DNA of 64,000 nucleotides, from NCBI RefSeq assembly GCF_006335145.1, contig NZ_VDMN01000003.1, forward strand, positions 186,001 through 250,000, written 5' to 3'. The translations under genes and the position numbers were made by a program. Positions 8,790-17,081 of the stretch are shown here, piece after piece (position 1 is the stretch's first letter; every line of letters begins with the position of its first letter). The notes under the pieces were generated by a model, which made no database searches, was not told the DNA's origin, and worked only from the letters and a program-made list of their open reading frames with translations. Source of the stretch: Aliirhizobium smilacinae (lineage in GTDB: Bacteria > Pseudomonadota > Alphaproteobacteria > Rhizobiales > Rhizobiaceae).

Positions 8790-9590
8790 ATGGCCCGTTC
8801 AGCACTTCTCAATGTCATGGTGCAGGCTGCCCTGAAGGCAGGCAAGTCGCTTACCAGAGATTTTGGTGAGGTACAGAATCTGCAGGTTTCGGTGAAGGGT
8901 CCTAGCGATTTCGTATCGCAGGCGGATCTGAAAGCGGAAAAGATCGTCCGTGACGAACTTTTGAAGGCTCGCCCGACCTACGGCTTCCTCGGCGAAGAGG
9001 GTGGCGAGGAAAAGGGGACCGACGGCGCGCATCGCTGGATCGTCGATCCGCTGGATGGCACTACCAATTTTCTGCACGGCATTCCGCAGTTTGCCGTCTC
9101 GATCGCGCTTGAGCGCAACAACGAGATCGTCGCAGGCGTGATCTTCAATCCGGCGACGGATGAACTGTTTACCGCCGAAAAGGGCGGTGGTGCGTTCCTC
9201 AACGATCGCCGTATTCGCGTTGCTGCACGTCGCGTACTCTCCGATTGCGTCATCGGCTGCGGCGTGCCGCACCTTGGCCGCGGCAATCACGGCAAGTTCC
9301 TCGTCGAGCTGCGCCACGTGATGGGTGAAGTCGCGGGTGTGCGCCGGATGGGTGCTGCCGCTCTCGATCTGGCCTATGTTGCTGCCGGCCGTCTCGACGG
9401 TTTCTGGGAAGCCGAACTTTCTCCCTGGGATGTCGCCGCTGGCCTGATTCTTATTCGCGAGGCCGGTGGTTTCACGTCCGATATGAAGGGCACGACGAAC
9501 ATGTTCGAAAGCCGCACGGTCATCGCCGGTAACGAACTGATCCAGAAGGCACTCGTGGAAGTGGTCAACCGGCCCATTCCCACCCGCTAA
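8790..9590 (+). CDS. suhB: inositol-1-monophosphatase family phosphatase
   Basis: A 266-residue Mg2+/Li+-sensitive phosphatase. The metal-binding motifs are GEEGGEE (about 68-74), DPLDGTTNFLHG (87-98) and the C-terminal WDVAAGLILIREAGG. It hydrolyses inositol-1-phosphate or related phosphates; in many proteobacteria SuhB also works with the rRNA antitermination complex. Length and motifs are complete. It is flanked by its own upstream gap and followed 121 bp later by the MotA-like gene. Confidence 0.92.
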   Translation: MARSALLNVMVQAALKAGKSLTRDFGEVQNLQVSVKGPSDFVSQADLKAEKIVRDELLKARPTYGFLGEEGGEEKGTDGAHRWIVDPLDGTTNFLHGIPQFAVSIALERNNEIVAGVIFNPATDELFTAEKGGGAFLNDRRIRVAARRVLSDCVIGCGVPHLGRGNHGKFLVELRHVMGEVAGVRRMGAAALDLAYVAAGRLDGFWEAELSPWDVAAGLILIREAGGFTSDMKGTTNMFESRTVIAGNELIQKALVEVVNRPIPTR

Positions 9591-9711
9591 GTCCTGTCAG
9601 AAAAAACAGTGTTCGCTGATTGATAGTGCACTGTTTTCCAACGCTTGCGCACTTCAATTCGTCGCAATTTTACACTAGCCTCCGCTCAACTTAGCGGAGT
9701 CGGGGCGTATT

Positions 9712-10761
9712 ATGGCGAATGCGACGGTGGAAGATCTGGACGAGTCGGAAACGGGCCGCGGCGGCTACAAGCACAAGCTCTCCAATCCCGCATCGTTCCT
9801 CTGGACGATGCTCATCTTCCTTATCCTTGTCGGCTTCGTGGCGTCGATCCTGTATCGGCAGGCGGCACACGCGTTCCAGACCAATCCCGGCCTGAATGGC
9901 CTGATCCTCGGCGTTCTGGCGATCGGCATCCTGCTTGTCTTCGTCCAGGTTCTCAGTCTGGCGCGGGAAGTGAGCTGGTTCAATTCCTTCCGCGCTGCCG
10001 GCGGCAATGCCGATAAGGTCGGGCGCGAACCGCGGCTTCTGGCGCCGATGCGAACGCTGATCGGCCGCCGCCGCAAGGTGTCCCTGTCGACAGTCGCCTA
10101 TCGCTCGATCCTCGATTCGATCGGGACGCGGCTGGACGAATCGCGCGACACCTCGCGCTACCTCATCGGCCTTCTCGTTTTTCTCGGCCTTCTCGGCACG
10201 TTCTGGGGTCTGATCGCGACGATCGGCTCAATCAGCGACGTCATCGGGGCGCTCGATCCTTCATCCAGCGGTTCGAACGACATTCTCGGTGCGATCAAGA
10301 GCGGGCTGGCGCAGCCGCTCGCCGGCATGGGCACGGCATTTTCGTCCTCACTGCTTGGTCTTTCCGGATCTCTGATCCTCGGTTTCCTTGACCTGCAGGC
10401 GGGCCGTGCGCAAAACCGCTTCTATACGGAGCTGGAAAACTGGCTCTCCTCCGTCACCGACGTCGGATATGACGGGCCTATTTCTGATGGTGCGTCCGCT
10501 GGCTCGCTGGACGAGCTCAAGGCGCTGACTGCCGAGCTGCGCAAGCTTGCCGCGGTGCAGATGAGAGCAAGTCAGGATGGCGCCGGCAATGACCGCTCGG
10601 CAGCCAGTATCGCCAATCTTGCGGAAGGCATTCAGGGTTTGGTCAAAAACATGCGCAACGAGCAGCAGATGCTGCGCGACTGGATCGAAGCGCAACAGGA
10701 AGAATCGAAGGCCATGCGCCGCACCCTTGATCGGCTTTCCGACAAGATCGGGGGGAAATAA
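9712..10761 (+). CDS. MotA/TolQ/ExbB-type proton-channel protein
   Basis: A 349-residue inner-membrane protein. It has two N-terminal membrane segments (about 29-51 and 64-85), a cytoplasmic loop, then a MotA/TolQ/ExbB domain (LIGLLVFLGLLGTFWGLIAT and the following GMGTAFSSSLLGLSGSLILG). A C-terminal Ala/Gln/Glu-rich coiled coil ends the protein. Only 3 bp separate it from an OmpA-domain MotB-like gene, so the two make a stator-like pair. It differs from the tolQ in this window and is not beside flagellar genes. Its role is unknown; an envelope or peptidoglycan-linked motor is an inference. Confidence 0.85.
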   Translation: MANATVEDLDESETGRGGYKHKLSNPASFLWTMLIFLILVGFVASILYRQAAHAFQTNPGLNGLILGVLAIGILLVFVQVLSLAREVSWFNSFRAAGGNADKVGREPRLLAPMRTLIGRRRKVSLSTVAYRSILDSIGTRLDESRDTSRYLIGLLVFLGLLGTFWGLIATIGSISDVIGALDPSSSGSNDILGAIKSGLAQPLAGMGTAFSSSLLGLSGSLILGFLDLQAGRAQNRFYTELENWLSSVTDVGYDGPISDGASAGSLDELKALTAELRKLAAVQMRASQDGAGNDRSAASIANLAEGIQGLVKNMRNEQQMLRDWIEAQQEESKAMRRTLDRLSDKIGGK

Positions 10762-10764
10762 GCG

Positions 10765-11796
10765 ATGGCGCTCGCCAAGAACCGCCGTCGCGAACGCACA
10801 GTCGATTTCTGGCCGGGGTTCGTGGATGCGCTTGCCACGCTCCTTATGGCCATCATGTTTCTGCTGACGGTCTTCGTGCTGGCGCAGTTCCTGCTCAGCC
10901 GCGAAATCACGGGCCGCGACGAGGTGTTGAACCGGCTGAACAGCCAGATCGCCGAACTGACGAACCTGCTGGCGCTGGAAAAAAGCGGCAGCCAGGATCT
11001 GGAAGACCAGCTCGCCAATCTGCAGTCATCGCTGGCTGCGGTGGAAAGTGACCGTTCGCGGCTGCAGCAGCTTCTCAATGATGGCGCAGGTGCCAGCACG
11101 ACGGCGAATGCGCGGGTCGGAGAACTGACCAGCGAGTTGAACAATCAGCAGCAGATCAGCCAGCGGGCAGCCAGCCAGATCGAACTCCTGAACCAGCAGA
11201 TTGCGGCACTCCGCGCCCAGATCGCAGCCGTCGAACAGGCACTTCAGGCATCCGAGGCGAAGGACGCAACCTCACAGGCACAGATCTCCGATCTCGGCCG
11301 GCGTCTGAACGTGGCCCTTGCCGCGCGCGTGCAGGAGCTCAACCGTTACCGTTCCGATTTCTTCGGCCGTCTGCGCGAGATCCTGTCGGACCGGGAAAAC
11401 ATCCGCATCGTCGGCGACCGTTTCGTCTTCCAGTCGGAAGTGCTGTTTCCGGTCGGAGGCAACGAGCTGGACGATGCCGGCCGTGTGGAGATGGACAAGC
11501 TGGCGATGGCTTTGCTTGAACTTGCCAAGGAAATTCCGGCGGAAATCAACTGGGTGCTGCGGGTCGATGGTCATACCGATAATTCTCCGCTCTCCGGTAC
11601 CGGTCGTTACCGTGACAACTGGGAGCTTTCGTCCGCCCGTGCGACTTCGGTCGTGAAGTATCTGATCTCGAAGGGTGTTTCAGCCAACCGCCTGGTCGCG
11701 GCAGGTTTTGGTGAATTCCAGCCGATTGCATCGGGCGACACGCCGGAGGTGAGGTCGCAGAACCGCCGCATCGAACTCAAGCTGACGGAACGCTGA
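10765..11796 (+). CDS. MotB-like OmpA-domain protein with coiled coil
   Basis: A 343-residue partner of the preceding MotA-like protein. One membrane segment near the N-terminus (FVDALATLLMAIMFLLTVFV, about 13-32) contains the Asp expected of a proton-carrying MotB/TolR/ExbD helix. A long coiled coil follows (about 50-190). The C-terminal OmpA domain (FQSEVLFPVGGNEL; DGHTDNSPLSG; SSARATSVVKYLISKGVSA; NRRIELKLTE) should bind peptidoglycan. Start and previous stop are 3 bp apart, and the downstream 72-residue gene begins 4 bp after its stop, so the three form one operon. Confidence 0.87.
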   Translation: MALAKNRRRERTVDFWPGFVDALATLLMAIMFLLTVFVLAQFLLSREITGRDEVLNRLNSQIAELTNLLALEKSGSQDLEDQLANLQSSLAAVESDRSRLQQLLNDGAGASTTANARVGELTSELNNQQQISQRAASQIELLNQQIAALRAQIAAVEQALQASEAKDATSQAQISDLGRRLNVALAARVQELNRYRSDFFGRLREILSDRENIRIVGDRFVFQSEVLFPVGGNELDDAGRVEMDKLAMALLELAKEIPAEINWVLRVDGHTDNSPLSGTGRYRDNWELSSARATSVVKYLISKGVSANRLVAAGFGEFQPIASGDTPEVRSQNRRIELKLTER

Positions 11797-11799
11797 CCG

Positions 11800-12018
11800 A
11801 TGGTTTCGTACAGACAGGATCTCGACGCCTTGATAAAGGCGGTGGCGGACAGTCCACGCCGTGACAACACGGCCTATCATCAGGCAATGGCCGAAGCGCG
11901 CGAGATGTTCGACCAGGCGGAAACCGCACTTGGCGGGCCTGTGACCGTCAGGACCAAGACCAAATTGAAGCCGAACGGCAAATATGTGGTGAAGTGGGTT
12001 TTCGAGCGCGCCGAATGA
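11800..12018 (+). CDS. conserved small protein of the motor-pair operon
   Basis: A 72-residue protein (MVSYRQDLDALIKAV...), predicted as one helix pair and a basic C-terminal strand region (TVRTKTKLKPNGKYVVKWVF). It has no membrane segment or known catalytic motif. It starts 4 bp after the MotB-like stop, so it is very probably translated with it and may serve the same complex. I do not recognise the family. Confidence 0.65.
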   Translation: MVSYRQDLDALIKAVADSPRRDNTAYHQAMAEAREMFDQAETALGGPVTVRTKTKLKPNGKYVVKWVFERAE

Positions 12019-12029
12019 GTGCTCCTACA

Positions 12030-13286
12030 TCAGGCCGTGTAATGACCTGATGTGAAACCCAGTCTTTCCAGTCCACGGCGAACTTCCGGCGCCTTCATGA
12101 ACAGGTTCCATAAAAGGCCGGAGCGGTGGTTCTCGATCATCGCCACGATCGGTCCCTGGTCGATGGCGATATAGGTCGGTGCAAGCCAGTCAATTGCCGG
12201 CGCGAAGGCATCGACGAAGCCGAAACTGCCGAACAGTTTTCCGTCCTCATATCGCAGCATGGCGCGCAATCCCTCCTCCACCTCCTTCGGCAGGAAGGGG
12301 AAACTCGACAGCGCGGCGCTCGGGGCTATGGCACCCATGTCGGATGTCGGTGAGTTGGCGTTGTAGCCATTCGGCGCTTCCGACGCCGTGAGGCCCCAGA
12401 CATCGTATTGCTTATAGGCCGGGACGCTGAGGCAATAATCCCGGTTGATCTTCGTATGCGCCACGGCCTGCTGCCAGTAATCAGCATAGCGGTCGGAGAG
12501 ACCGTGCGGATCGAGCGCGCAGAAGGAATATTGCGACAGGAAAAGCGGGCCGCCGAGAGGTTCGCCAAGGGGGAGCTCGGTGCCGAAATAGCTTTCACCG
12601 TTTTTCATCGCGCCGGAGCGCGCCCAGCCCGTGTGGTAGCTTTCCGGCTTGATCGGGTGCGTAACCGAGCCCGCCGCCAGAACGTAGGCCGAAAGCGACT
12701 CGTTCCAGCCCTTTATCGGCAGGTTCATCGTCCAGTTATGGATCGGGCTCCAGTGCCAATAAAGCGGGCCGTCATCCTTGCCGCGGGTGAACCAGTTCCA
12801 CTCGACCTCGTCGAACAGGCGCGTGACAGTTGTCCTCAAGGCCAGCTCGGCTTCCGATGTGCCGGTGAAATATTCCCTCGCGCAGATCAGGCCCTGAAGC
12901 AGCAGGGTGGTTTCCACAAGGTCGCCGGCATCGTCATATTGCGAGAACTGAACGGTCTCACTGCTGGCGCCGTCGACCATATGCGCAAATGCGCCGTGAT
13001 AGCGTGTCGCAAGGCTCAAGCGTTCGAGAATGAGGACGATACGCTCCAGAGCCTCGGCGCGGGTCACCCATTGCCGTTCCGCCGCAACGAGTATCGCCAT
13101 AAGCCCGAAGCCGGTGCCGCTGATGGAGACCATGTTGGTGGCGATTGCGCCGTTCACCCAGCGCTTGTCGTAGATCAGCTTGCTGTCGGCATGCGCCCCT
13201 TCCCAGAAATACAGGAAGGTCTGGTACTGGACACGGTCGAGCAATGTCTCGAGAGGGGCATTCGGGTCCAGTGGCTCGACGATCAT
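12030..13286 (-). CDS. glycoamylase-domain protein (PF10091-like, possible GH144)
   Basis: A 418-residue protein dominated by an (alpha/alpha)6-barrel-like glycoamylase domain. Characteristic segments are LLDRVQYQTFLYFWEGAHAD near the N-terminus, WNWFTRGKDDGPLYWHWSP, then KGWNESLSAYVLAAGS and ASEAPNGYNANSPTSDMGAIAP. Related proteins include endo-beta-1,2-glucanases and domains of cyclic beta-1,2-glucan synthases. No signal peptide is seen. The start at MIVEPLDP was chosen over a longer frame that overlaps the upstream ABC transporter gene. The gap to that gene is 22 bp on the same strand, so the two are likely co-expressed. The exact substrate is inference. Confidence 0.8.
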   Translation of the reverse strand: MIVEPLDPNAPLETLLDRVQYQTFLYFWEGAHADSKLIYDKRWVNGAIATNMVSISGTGFGLMAILVAAERQWVTRAEALERIVLILERLSLATRYHGAFAHMVDGASSETVQFSQYDDAGDLVETTLLLQGLICAREYFTGTSEAELALRTTVTRLFDEVEWNWFTRGKDDGPLYWHWSPIHNWTMNLPIKGWNESLSAYVLAAGSVTHPIKPESYHTGWARSGAMKNGESYFGTELPLGEPLGGPLFLSQYSFCALDPHGLSDRYADYWQQAVAHTKINRDYCLSVPAYKQYDVWGLTASEAPNGYNANSPTSDMGAIAPSAALSSFPFLPKEVEEGLRAMLRYEDGKLFGSFGFVDAFAPAIDWLAPTYIAIDQGPIVAMIENHRSGLLWNLFMKAPEVRRGLERLGFTSGHYTA

Positions 13287-13308
13287 GCGGTCCTGTCCTG
13301 TTGGGTGA

Positions 13309-15105
13309 TCAGATCGCCGTCGCGCTGCGATGTTCCAGATCATGGAACTGGAGACGCGCCAGCTTGGCATAAAGGCCGCCCTTGGCAACGAGGCTTTGAT
13401 GCGTACCTTCCTCGACGACGCGGCCGTCTTCCAGGACCAGAATCCGGTCGGCTTTCAGAACGGTCGCAAGCCGGTGGGCGATGACGAGCGTCGTACGGTT
13501 TTCCATCAACCCGTCGAGGGCGCGCTGAACCAGCGTTTCGCTTTCGGCATCGAGCGCCGAAGTCGCCTCGTCGAGCAACAGGACCGGGGCGTCTTTCAGG
13601 ATGGCGCGAGCAATCGCGATGCGCTGCCGCTGGCCGCCGGAAAGCGTGATCCCGCGTTCACCGGCCATCGTGTCGTAACCCTGATCGAGTTTCGCGATGA
13701 ACTCGTCGGCCTGTGCGGATATGGCGGCGGCGCGTACTGCTTCGCGGGTGGCGCCCGGCATGCCGAAGGCGATATTGTCGTGGATGGATGCTGCAAAGAT
13801 CGTCACGTCCTGCGGGACGATCGCCAGGCGCGAACGGATGTCGTCGAGCCGGGCATTGCGAAGGTCTATCCCGTCGAGCATCACAGAGCCGGACTGCGGA
13901 TCGTAAAAGCGCATGAGAAGTGAAAAGATCGTGCTCTTGCCGGCGCCGGAAGGGCCGACGATCGCGACCGTTTCGCCGGCCTTCACCTTCAAAGACAGGC
14001 TGTTGAGCGCGATGGCGCTGATGCGGGCGGGATAGGCGAAGGAAACCTGGTCGAACTCGACCTCGCCACGCGCCGGTGCAGGCAGGGCGGCTGGTGTTTC
14101 CGGGTCCTTGACGGCCGGGATTTCGTGCAGCAGTTCGGTCAGTCGTTCGGCGGCGCCACCGGCGGCGGAAAGTTCGCCCCATACTTCGGAAAGCTGGCCG
14201 AGCGAACTGGCGGCGATCACCGAATACAGCACGAATTGGCCAAGCGTGCCGGCGCTCAGATCACCGGACAATACGCTCTGTGCTCCATACCAGAGAACGC
14301 CGACGATAGAGCCGAAGACGAGGAGAATGGCAAAGCCGGTTAGGAGCGCGCGGGAGCGGATTGCGATGCGAGCAGCGTCATAGGCATTTTCGACGGCAAA
14401 GGCGTAACGGTCGCTGGCCATCTGCTCGCCGCCGAAGGCCTGGACTGTGCGGGTTGCGGCCACGGTTTCCGATGCAAAGGCCGAGCTTTGCGCCAACGTA
14501 TCCTGTGCGGCGCGCGAGCGACGGCGGACGGTACGGCCGAAACCGACGATCGGGAAGACGATAAGCGGGATTGCGCCGAGCACCATCGTGGAGAGCCATG
14601 GGCTGGTGTAGATCATCATGCCCATGGCGCCGAGACAGAGGATGGTGTTGCGGAGTGCCTGCGAAGCTGCCGAGCCGAATGCGGACTTGATCTGCGTCGT
14701 ATCCGCGGTCAGGCGCGAGACGATTTCACCCGACTGGTTGACGTCGAAGAAGGAGGCGGAGAGGCGGGTGACATGGGCGAAGACTTCGCTTCGCAGATCT
14801 GCCACCACCCGTTCGCCGATGGTGATGACATAATAATATCGCATCGCGCTGGCCAGCGCCAAGAGAATGGCGAGGATCAGCAGCATGCCGAAATAGTTGT
14901 TTATGAAATGGCCATCGGATGACGCGAAGCCGTGATCGACCATGCGACGGACGGCGAGCGGAAGCGCAAGTGTCGTTGCGGCGGCGAGGACGAGAAAGAA
15001 CAGAGCCGAAGCGACCAGTCTTCGATAACGGGAGAGATAGGGGATCAGGCGGGCGAGGGGCTTGAGGCTGCGATTCTTCTTTTCGGTCTCAGACATGTCT
15101 GCCAC
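13309..15105 (-). CDS. ABC exporter, fused permease and ATPase (MsbA-like)
   Basis: A 598-residue half-transporter that should work as a homodimer. The membrane domain (six segments, about residues 20-320) has the family region SGEIVSRLTADTTQI. The ATPase domain has Walker A GPSGAGKST, signature LSGGQRQRIAIA, Walker B VLLLDEATSALD and the H-loop region VIAHRLATV. It resembles MsbA/LmrA lipid and drug exporters; it is not an obvious NdvA by its N-terminus. It is the first gene of a two-gene unit with the glycoamylase-domain protein, so the cargo may be a glycan or lipid. That link is inference. Confidence 0.9.
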   Translation of the reverse strand: MADMSETEKKNRSLKPLARLIPYLSRYRRLVASALFFLVLAAATTLALPLAVRRMVDHGFASSDGHFINNYFGMLLILAILLALASAMRYYYVITIGERVVADLRSEVFAHVTRLSASFFDVNQSGEIVSRLTADTTQIKSAFGSAASQALRNTILCLGAMGMMIYTSPWLSTMVLGAIPLIVFPIVGFGRTVRRRSRAAQDTLAQSSAFASETVAATRTVQAFGGEQMASDRYAFAVENAYDAARIAIRSRALLTGFAILLVFGSIVGVLWYGAQSVLSGDLSAGTLGQFVLYSVIAASSLGQLSEVWGELSAAGGAAERLTELLHEIPAVKDPETPAALPAPARGEVEFDQVSFAYPARISAIALNSLSLKVKAGETVAIVGPSGAGKSTIFSLLMRFYDPQSGSVMLDGIDLRNARLDDIRSRLAIVPQDVTIFAASIHDNIAFGMPGATREAVRAAAISAQADEFIAKLDQGYDTMAGERGITLSGGQRQRIAIARAILKDAPVLLLDEATSALDAESETLVQRALDGLMENRTTLVIAHRLATVLKADRILVLEDGRVVEEGTHQSLVAKGGLYAKLARLQFHDLEHRSATAI

Positions 15106-15232
15106 GCGGATCTCCTGCTAGCGAACCGTAATTTTCTACGATACGCAGACTCTAATATTTCAGCGTCCATTGTGCGCCATTGATGTCGGACAAAGAACGC
15201 GATAGGGGCCACTCATCTTGGCCCTGCGGGTA

Positions 15233-15262
15233 CTTGTGCTAGTCGCGACCTTCCTGTATAGG
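15233..15262 (+). promoter_or_regulatory. predicted rpmE promoter
   Basis: CTTGTG (15233-15238) and TATAGG (15257-15262) are 18 bp apart and resemble the rhizobial housekeeping pattern CTTGAC-N17-CTATAT. Initiation near 15269 would give rpmE a leader of about 105 nt. Confidence 0.5.
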
Positions 15263-15278
15263 CTCCGCATCGAATTGG

Positions 15279-15307
15279 GAAGCCGTGACCGACGGGTCTG
15301 CGGCTTC
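15279..15307 (+). promoter_or_regulatory. hairpin in the rpmE leader
   Basis: GAAGCCG (15279-15285) pairs with CGGCTTC (15301-15307), and inner GACC/GGTC pairs extend it. It lies in the transcribed leader about 65 nt before the rpmE start and could serve ribosomal-protein feedback. That use is inference. Confidence 0.4.
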
Positions 15308-15372
15308 ATTCATTAAAGAGGGTCGGTGATCGCAAAAGCGGCATGGAGACCCCTCAAAGCAGGAATATCGAC

Positions 15373-15594
15373 ATGAAGGCTGACATTCATCCCGCTTACC
15401 ACACCATCAAGGTTGTTATGACTGATGGCACCGAGTACGAAACCCGTTCGACCTGGGGTTCGGAAGGCGCAGTCATGAACCTCGAAATCGACCCGAAGTC
15501 GCATCCGGCATGGACCGGCGGCAACCAGCAGCTGATGGACCGTGGTGGTCGCGTTTCCAAGTTCAACAAGCGTTTCGGCGGCCTCGGCCTCTAA
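15373..15594 (+). CDS. rpmE: 50S ribosomal protein L31 (bL31)
   Basis: A 73-residue ribosomal protein beginning [20 protein letters not shown] and ending [14 protein letters not shown], as in alphaproteobacterial L31. The zinc-binding Cys residues of the other L31 form are absent. L31 joins the two ribosomal subunits at the central bridge. The start at MKADIHP was chosen by family alignment; a longer frame upstream is not L31-like. A strong terminator follows 22 bp after the stop. Confidence 0.95.
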   Translation: MKADIHPAYHTIKVVMTDGTEYETRSTWGSEGAVMNLEIDPKSHPAWTGGNQQLMDRGGRVSKFNKRFGGLGL

Positions 15595-15616
15595 TCCCCG
15601 AATCGTTGGCGGACCT

Positions 15617-15646
15617 AAAAAAGCCTGGCGAAAGCCGGGCTTTTTT
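15617..15646 (+). terminator. rho-independent terminator of rpmE
   Basis: AAAAAAGCCTGGC-GAAA-GCCGGGCTTTTTT: a GC stem with one G-T pair, a GNRA-type loop and a six-T tail. Confidence 0.9.
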
Positions 15647-15683
15647 CGTTTTGTGTCATGGCGGAAACGACGGGGAGCGTGCC

Positions 15684-16208
15684 ATGGCTGAGACGACTGC
15701 GGATGCGGCTTTTCGTCGGATCGCAATCATGGGAAATGGCGGTTCGGGCAAGACCTGGCTGGCCAAAAAGCTGTCGCTTTGCCTTGATCGTGCTCCGGTT
15801 CATCTCGACGATGTTTACTGGCAGCCCGGTCCGCATGGCATCGCACGGGACAAGTCGATCGTGATCGAGGAGATACGGCAGCTCTCGCATACATCGAAAT
15901 GGCTGATGGAAGGCGTCTATGGCTGGCTGATCGATGTGGTTCTTCCGAGGACGACGCTATTGATATTTCTCGACCTGCCGGAAGATGCGTGCATCGCAAA
16001 TGTGAGATCGCGCGGCAAGCAGCGGGGAGAAAGCGACGAGAGCTTCGATGAGCTGATCGACTGGGTGTCGAAATACCGCGAGCGGCGCAACAACTGGAAT
16101 TCGTTCGAAAGCCATTCGCTGATGTTCGAGCAGTTTTCGAACGAAAAAGTGCGGCTCAGAAGCCGCACCGAACTCACCGATTATGCCGAAAAGCTTTCAG
16201 TCCGCTGA
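15684..16208 (+). CDS. small P-loop nucleotide kinase-like ATPase
   Basis: A 174-residue protein with a Walker A motif GNGGSGKTWLAKKL (about residues 17-30) and an adenylate-kinase-like architecture. ALDRAP-type substrate contact VHLDDVYWQPG, the lid-like KQRGESDESFDELIDW segment and LLIFLDLPEDACI (a Walker B-like strand) all fit the 'topology modulation/adenylate kinase-related' group. The substrate is unknown. The start at MAETTADA was chosen because the longer frame runs through the rpmE terminator. It converges with rcdA: their stops abut. Confidence 0.75.
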   Translation: MAETTADAAFRRIAIMGNGGSGKTWLAKKLSLCLDRAPVHLDDVYWQPGPHGIARDKSIVIEEIRQLSHTSKWLMEGVYGWLIDVVLPRTTLLIFLDLPEDACIANVRSRGKQRGESDESFDELIDWVSKYRERRNNWNSFESHSLMFEQFSNEKVRLRSRTELTDYAEKLSVR

Positions 16209-16730
16209 TCAGTTACCGAATGCGGTCTGCAGCAGGTTGAACTGGGCGCGGACGCTGTTTTCATTGTCCGGTACCGAAACGGCGTCCGAAGGCCGGTAGA
16301 TCTCGCGATCGAGAAGCGCCACGCGATTCTGCAAGCGCAACGAGCGCTCGACGAGATCACGGAAACCTTCAGGAAGCTCGTTCCAGCCCGGTGCGTTGCG
16401 ATCGACGTTGAAGCCGTCGAGGCGGACCTTGTTCTTTTCGGCCAAGACCTGATCGCGGGACATCTCGCCATTGTTGACGGCGCGCTGCAGCAGCAGCCAG
16501 GATGCCATCTGCATCAGCCGGGTCGTCAGCCGCATGGATTCTGCAGCGTAGAGTACAGAAGCGATACGCGGCAGGACCTTCGATGCGGCGCGGCCCGTTC
16601 CGTCAAGATAAGTCGCAGTTTCTTCGACCAGGGCCATGCCCTCTGAGTATAGTGTCTTGAACTGCGATGAATTTGCGGCGCGGCCGGCAAAGTTGACGGT
16701 ATTCAAACCCTGTTCCTGCATGAATGTCAT
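16209..16730 (-). CDS. rcdA: RcdA-like adaptor (DUF1465 family)
   Basis: A 173-residue all-helical protein of the DUF1465 family. In Caulobacter the family member RcdA is an adaptor that helps ClpXP degrade the cell-cycle regulator CtrA. Visible segments are FKTLYSEGMALVEETATYLD near the N-terminus and LRLTTRLMQMASWLLLQRAV in the middle, ending in LQTAFGN. The ATG at 16730 has AGG directly beside it. An alternative Met four codons later (16721) has a better-spaced AGG, so either start is possible. Upstream is a 419-bp gap with a CtrA-type box overlapping its likely promoter. Confidence 0.85.
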   Translation of the reverse strand: MTFMQEQGLNTVNFAGRAANSSQFKTLYSEGMALVEETATYLDGTGRAASKVLPRIASVLYAAESMRLTTRLMQMASWLLLQRAVNNGEMSRDQVLAEKNKVRLDGFNVDRNAPGWNELPEGFRDLVERSLRLQNRVALLDREIYRPSDAVSVPDNENSVRAQFNLLQTAFGN

Positions 16731-16814
16731 CCTGCTAACGCAATCACGATGAGGCAATGGCGACGTGGGGTGAAAAGTTCCATCGTCGCCCTCATTGACT
16801 TGAACATGATCTTT

Positions 16815-16854
16815 ATAATGGAAATCCGCAAGGCGTTTATTAAGGAAAGGTTAA
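16815..16854 (-). promoter_or_regulatory. rcdA promoter with a full CtrA box
   Basis: TTAA-GGAAAGG-TTAA (16840-16854) is an exact TTAA-N7-TTAA CtrA consensus. On the minus strand a CATTAT hexamer (16820-16815) sits 19 nt downstream. The box therefore covers the -35 position, the layout of CtrA-activated promoters. The rcdA ATG follows about 85 nt later. Confidence 0.65.
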
Positions 16855-16975
16855 TACCCACAAGAAGCGGTAAACCGATGCGGATGTTCTTGTTTTGGAA
16901 CAGATTTCCGCTAATCGCAAGATGGGCTGAAAAGGGTGTCTCGGCGCTTCAGTAAAGCGGTTTTGAGCCTTGCTC

Positions 16976-17076
16976 AAAAAAGAAGAGCCGCGGAAAGGCG
17001 GCTCTCAAGGTAAAACAGGGAGAAATCAGACCATTCGCCGGGTGGTGAAACTGTCTGAGTCCAGGAAGCCCGGACG
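16976..17076 (-). ncRNA. candidate small RNA with three hairpins (EcpR1-like)
   Basis: Read on the minus strand, three hairpins follow one another. SL1 (17075-17059) has arms GTCCGGG and CCTGGAC around CTT. SL2 (17058-17026) has arms TCAGAC and GTCTGA around a loop containing CACCACCCGG. SL3 (17005-16984) has arms AGAGCCGC and GCGGCTCT, followed by TTCTTTTTT. A CATTAT hexamer at 17087-17082 would start RNA near 17075, giving about 100 nt. From memory only, this length and three-hairpin shape match rhizobial EcpR1, a cell-cycle sRNA; identity is not proven. SL3 could also serve as the terminator of the upstream DUF1192 gene. Confidence 0.6.
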
Positions 17077-17081
17077 TCTCG

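Noticed and set aside
9712..11796. MotA/MotB-like pair as a Zorya defence system
   Set aside because: Only the ZorA/ZorB-like architecture is present. The neighbours are suhB and a glycoamylase-domain gene, and none of ZorC, ZorD or ZorE is visible, so a defence system is not supported.
12408..13484. Long plus-strand frame opposite the glycoamylase and ABC genes
   Set aside because: It is an antisense shadow; the minus-strand genes have clear domain motifs and normal codon bias.
16749..16955. 68-codon plus-strand frame in the rcdA gap
   Set aside because: It has no ribosome site, overlaps the rcdA promoter and CtrA box, and has a random-looking composition.
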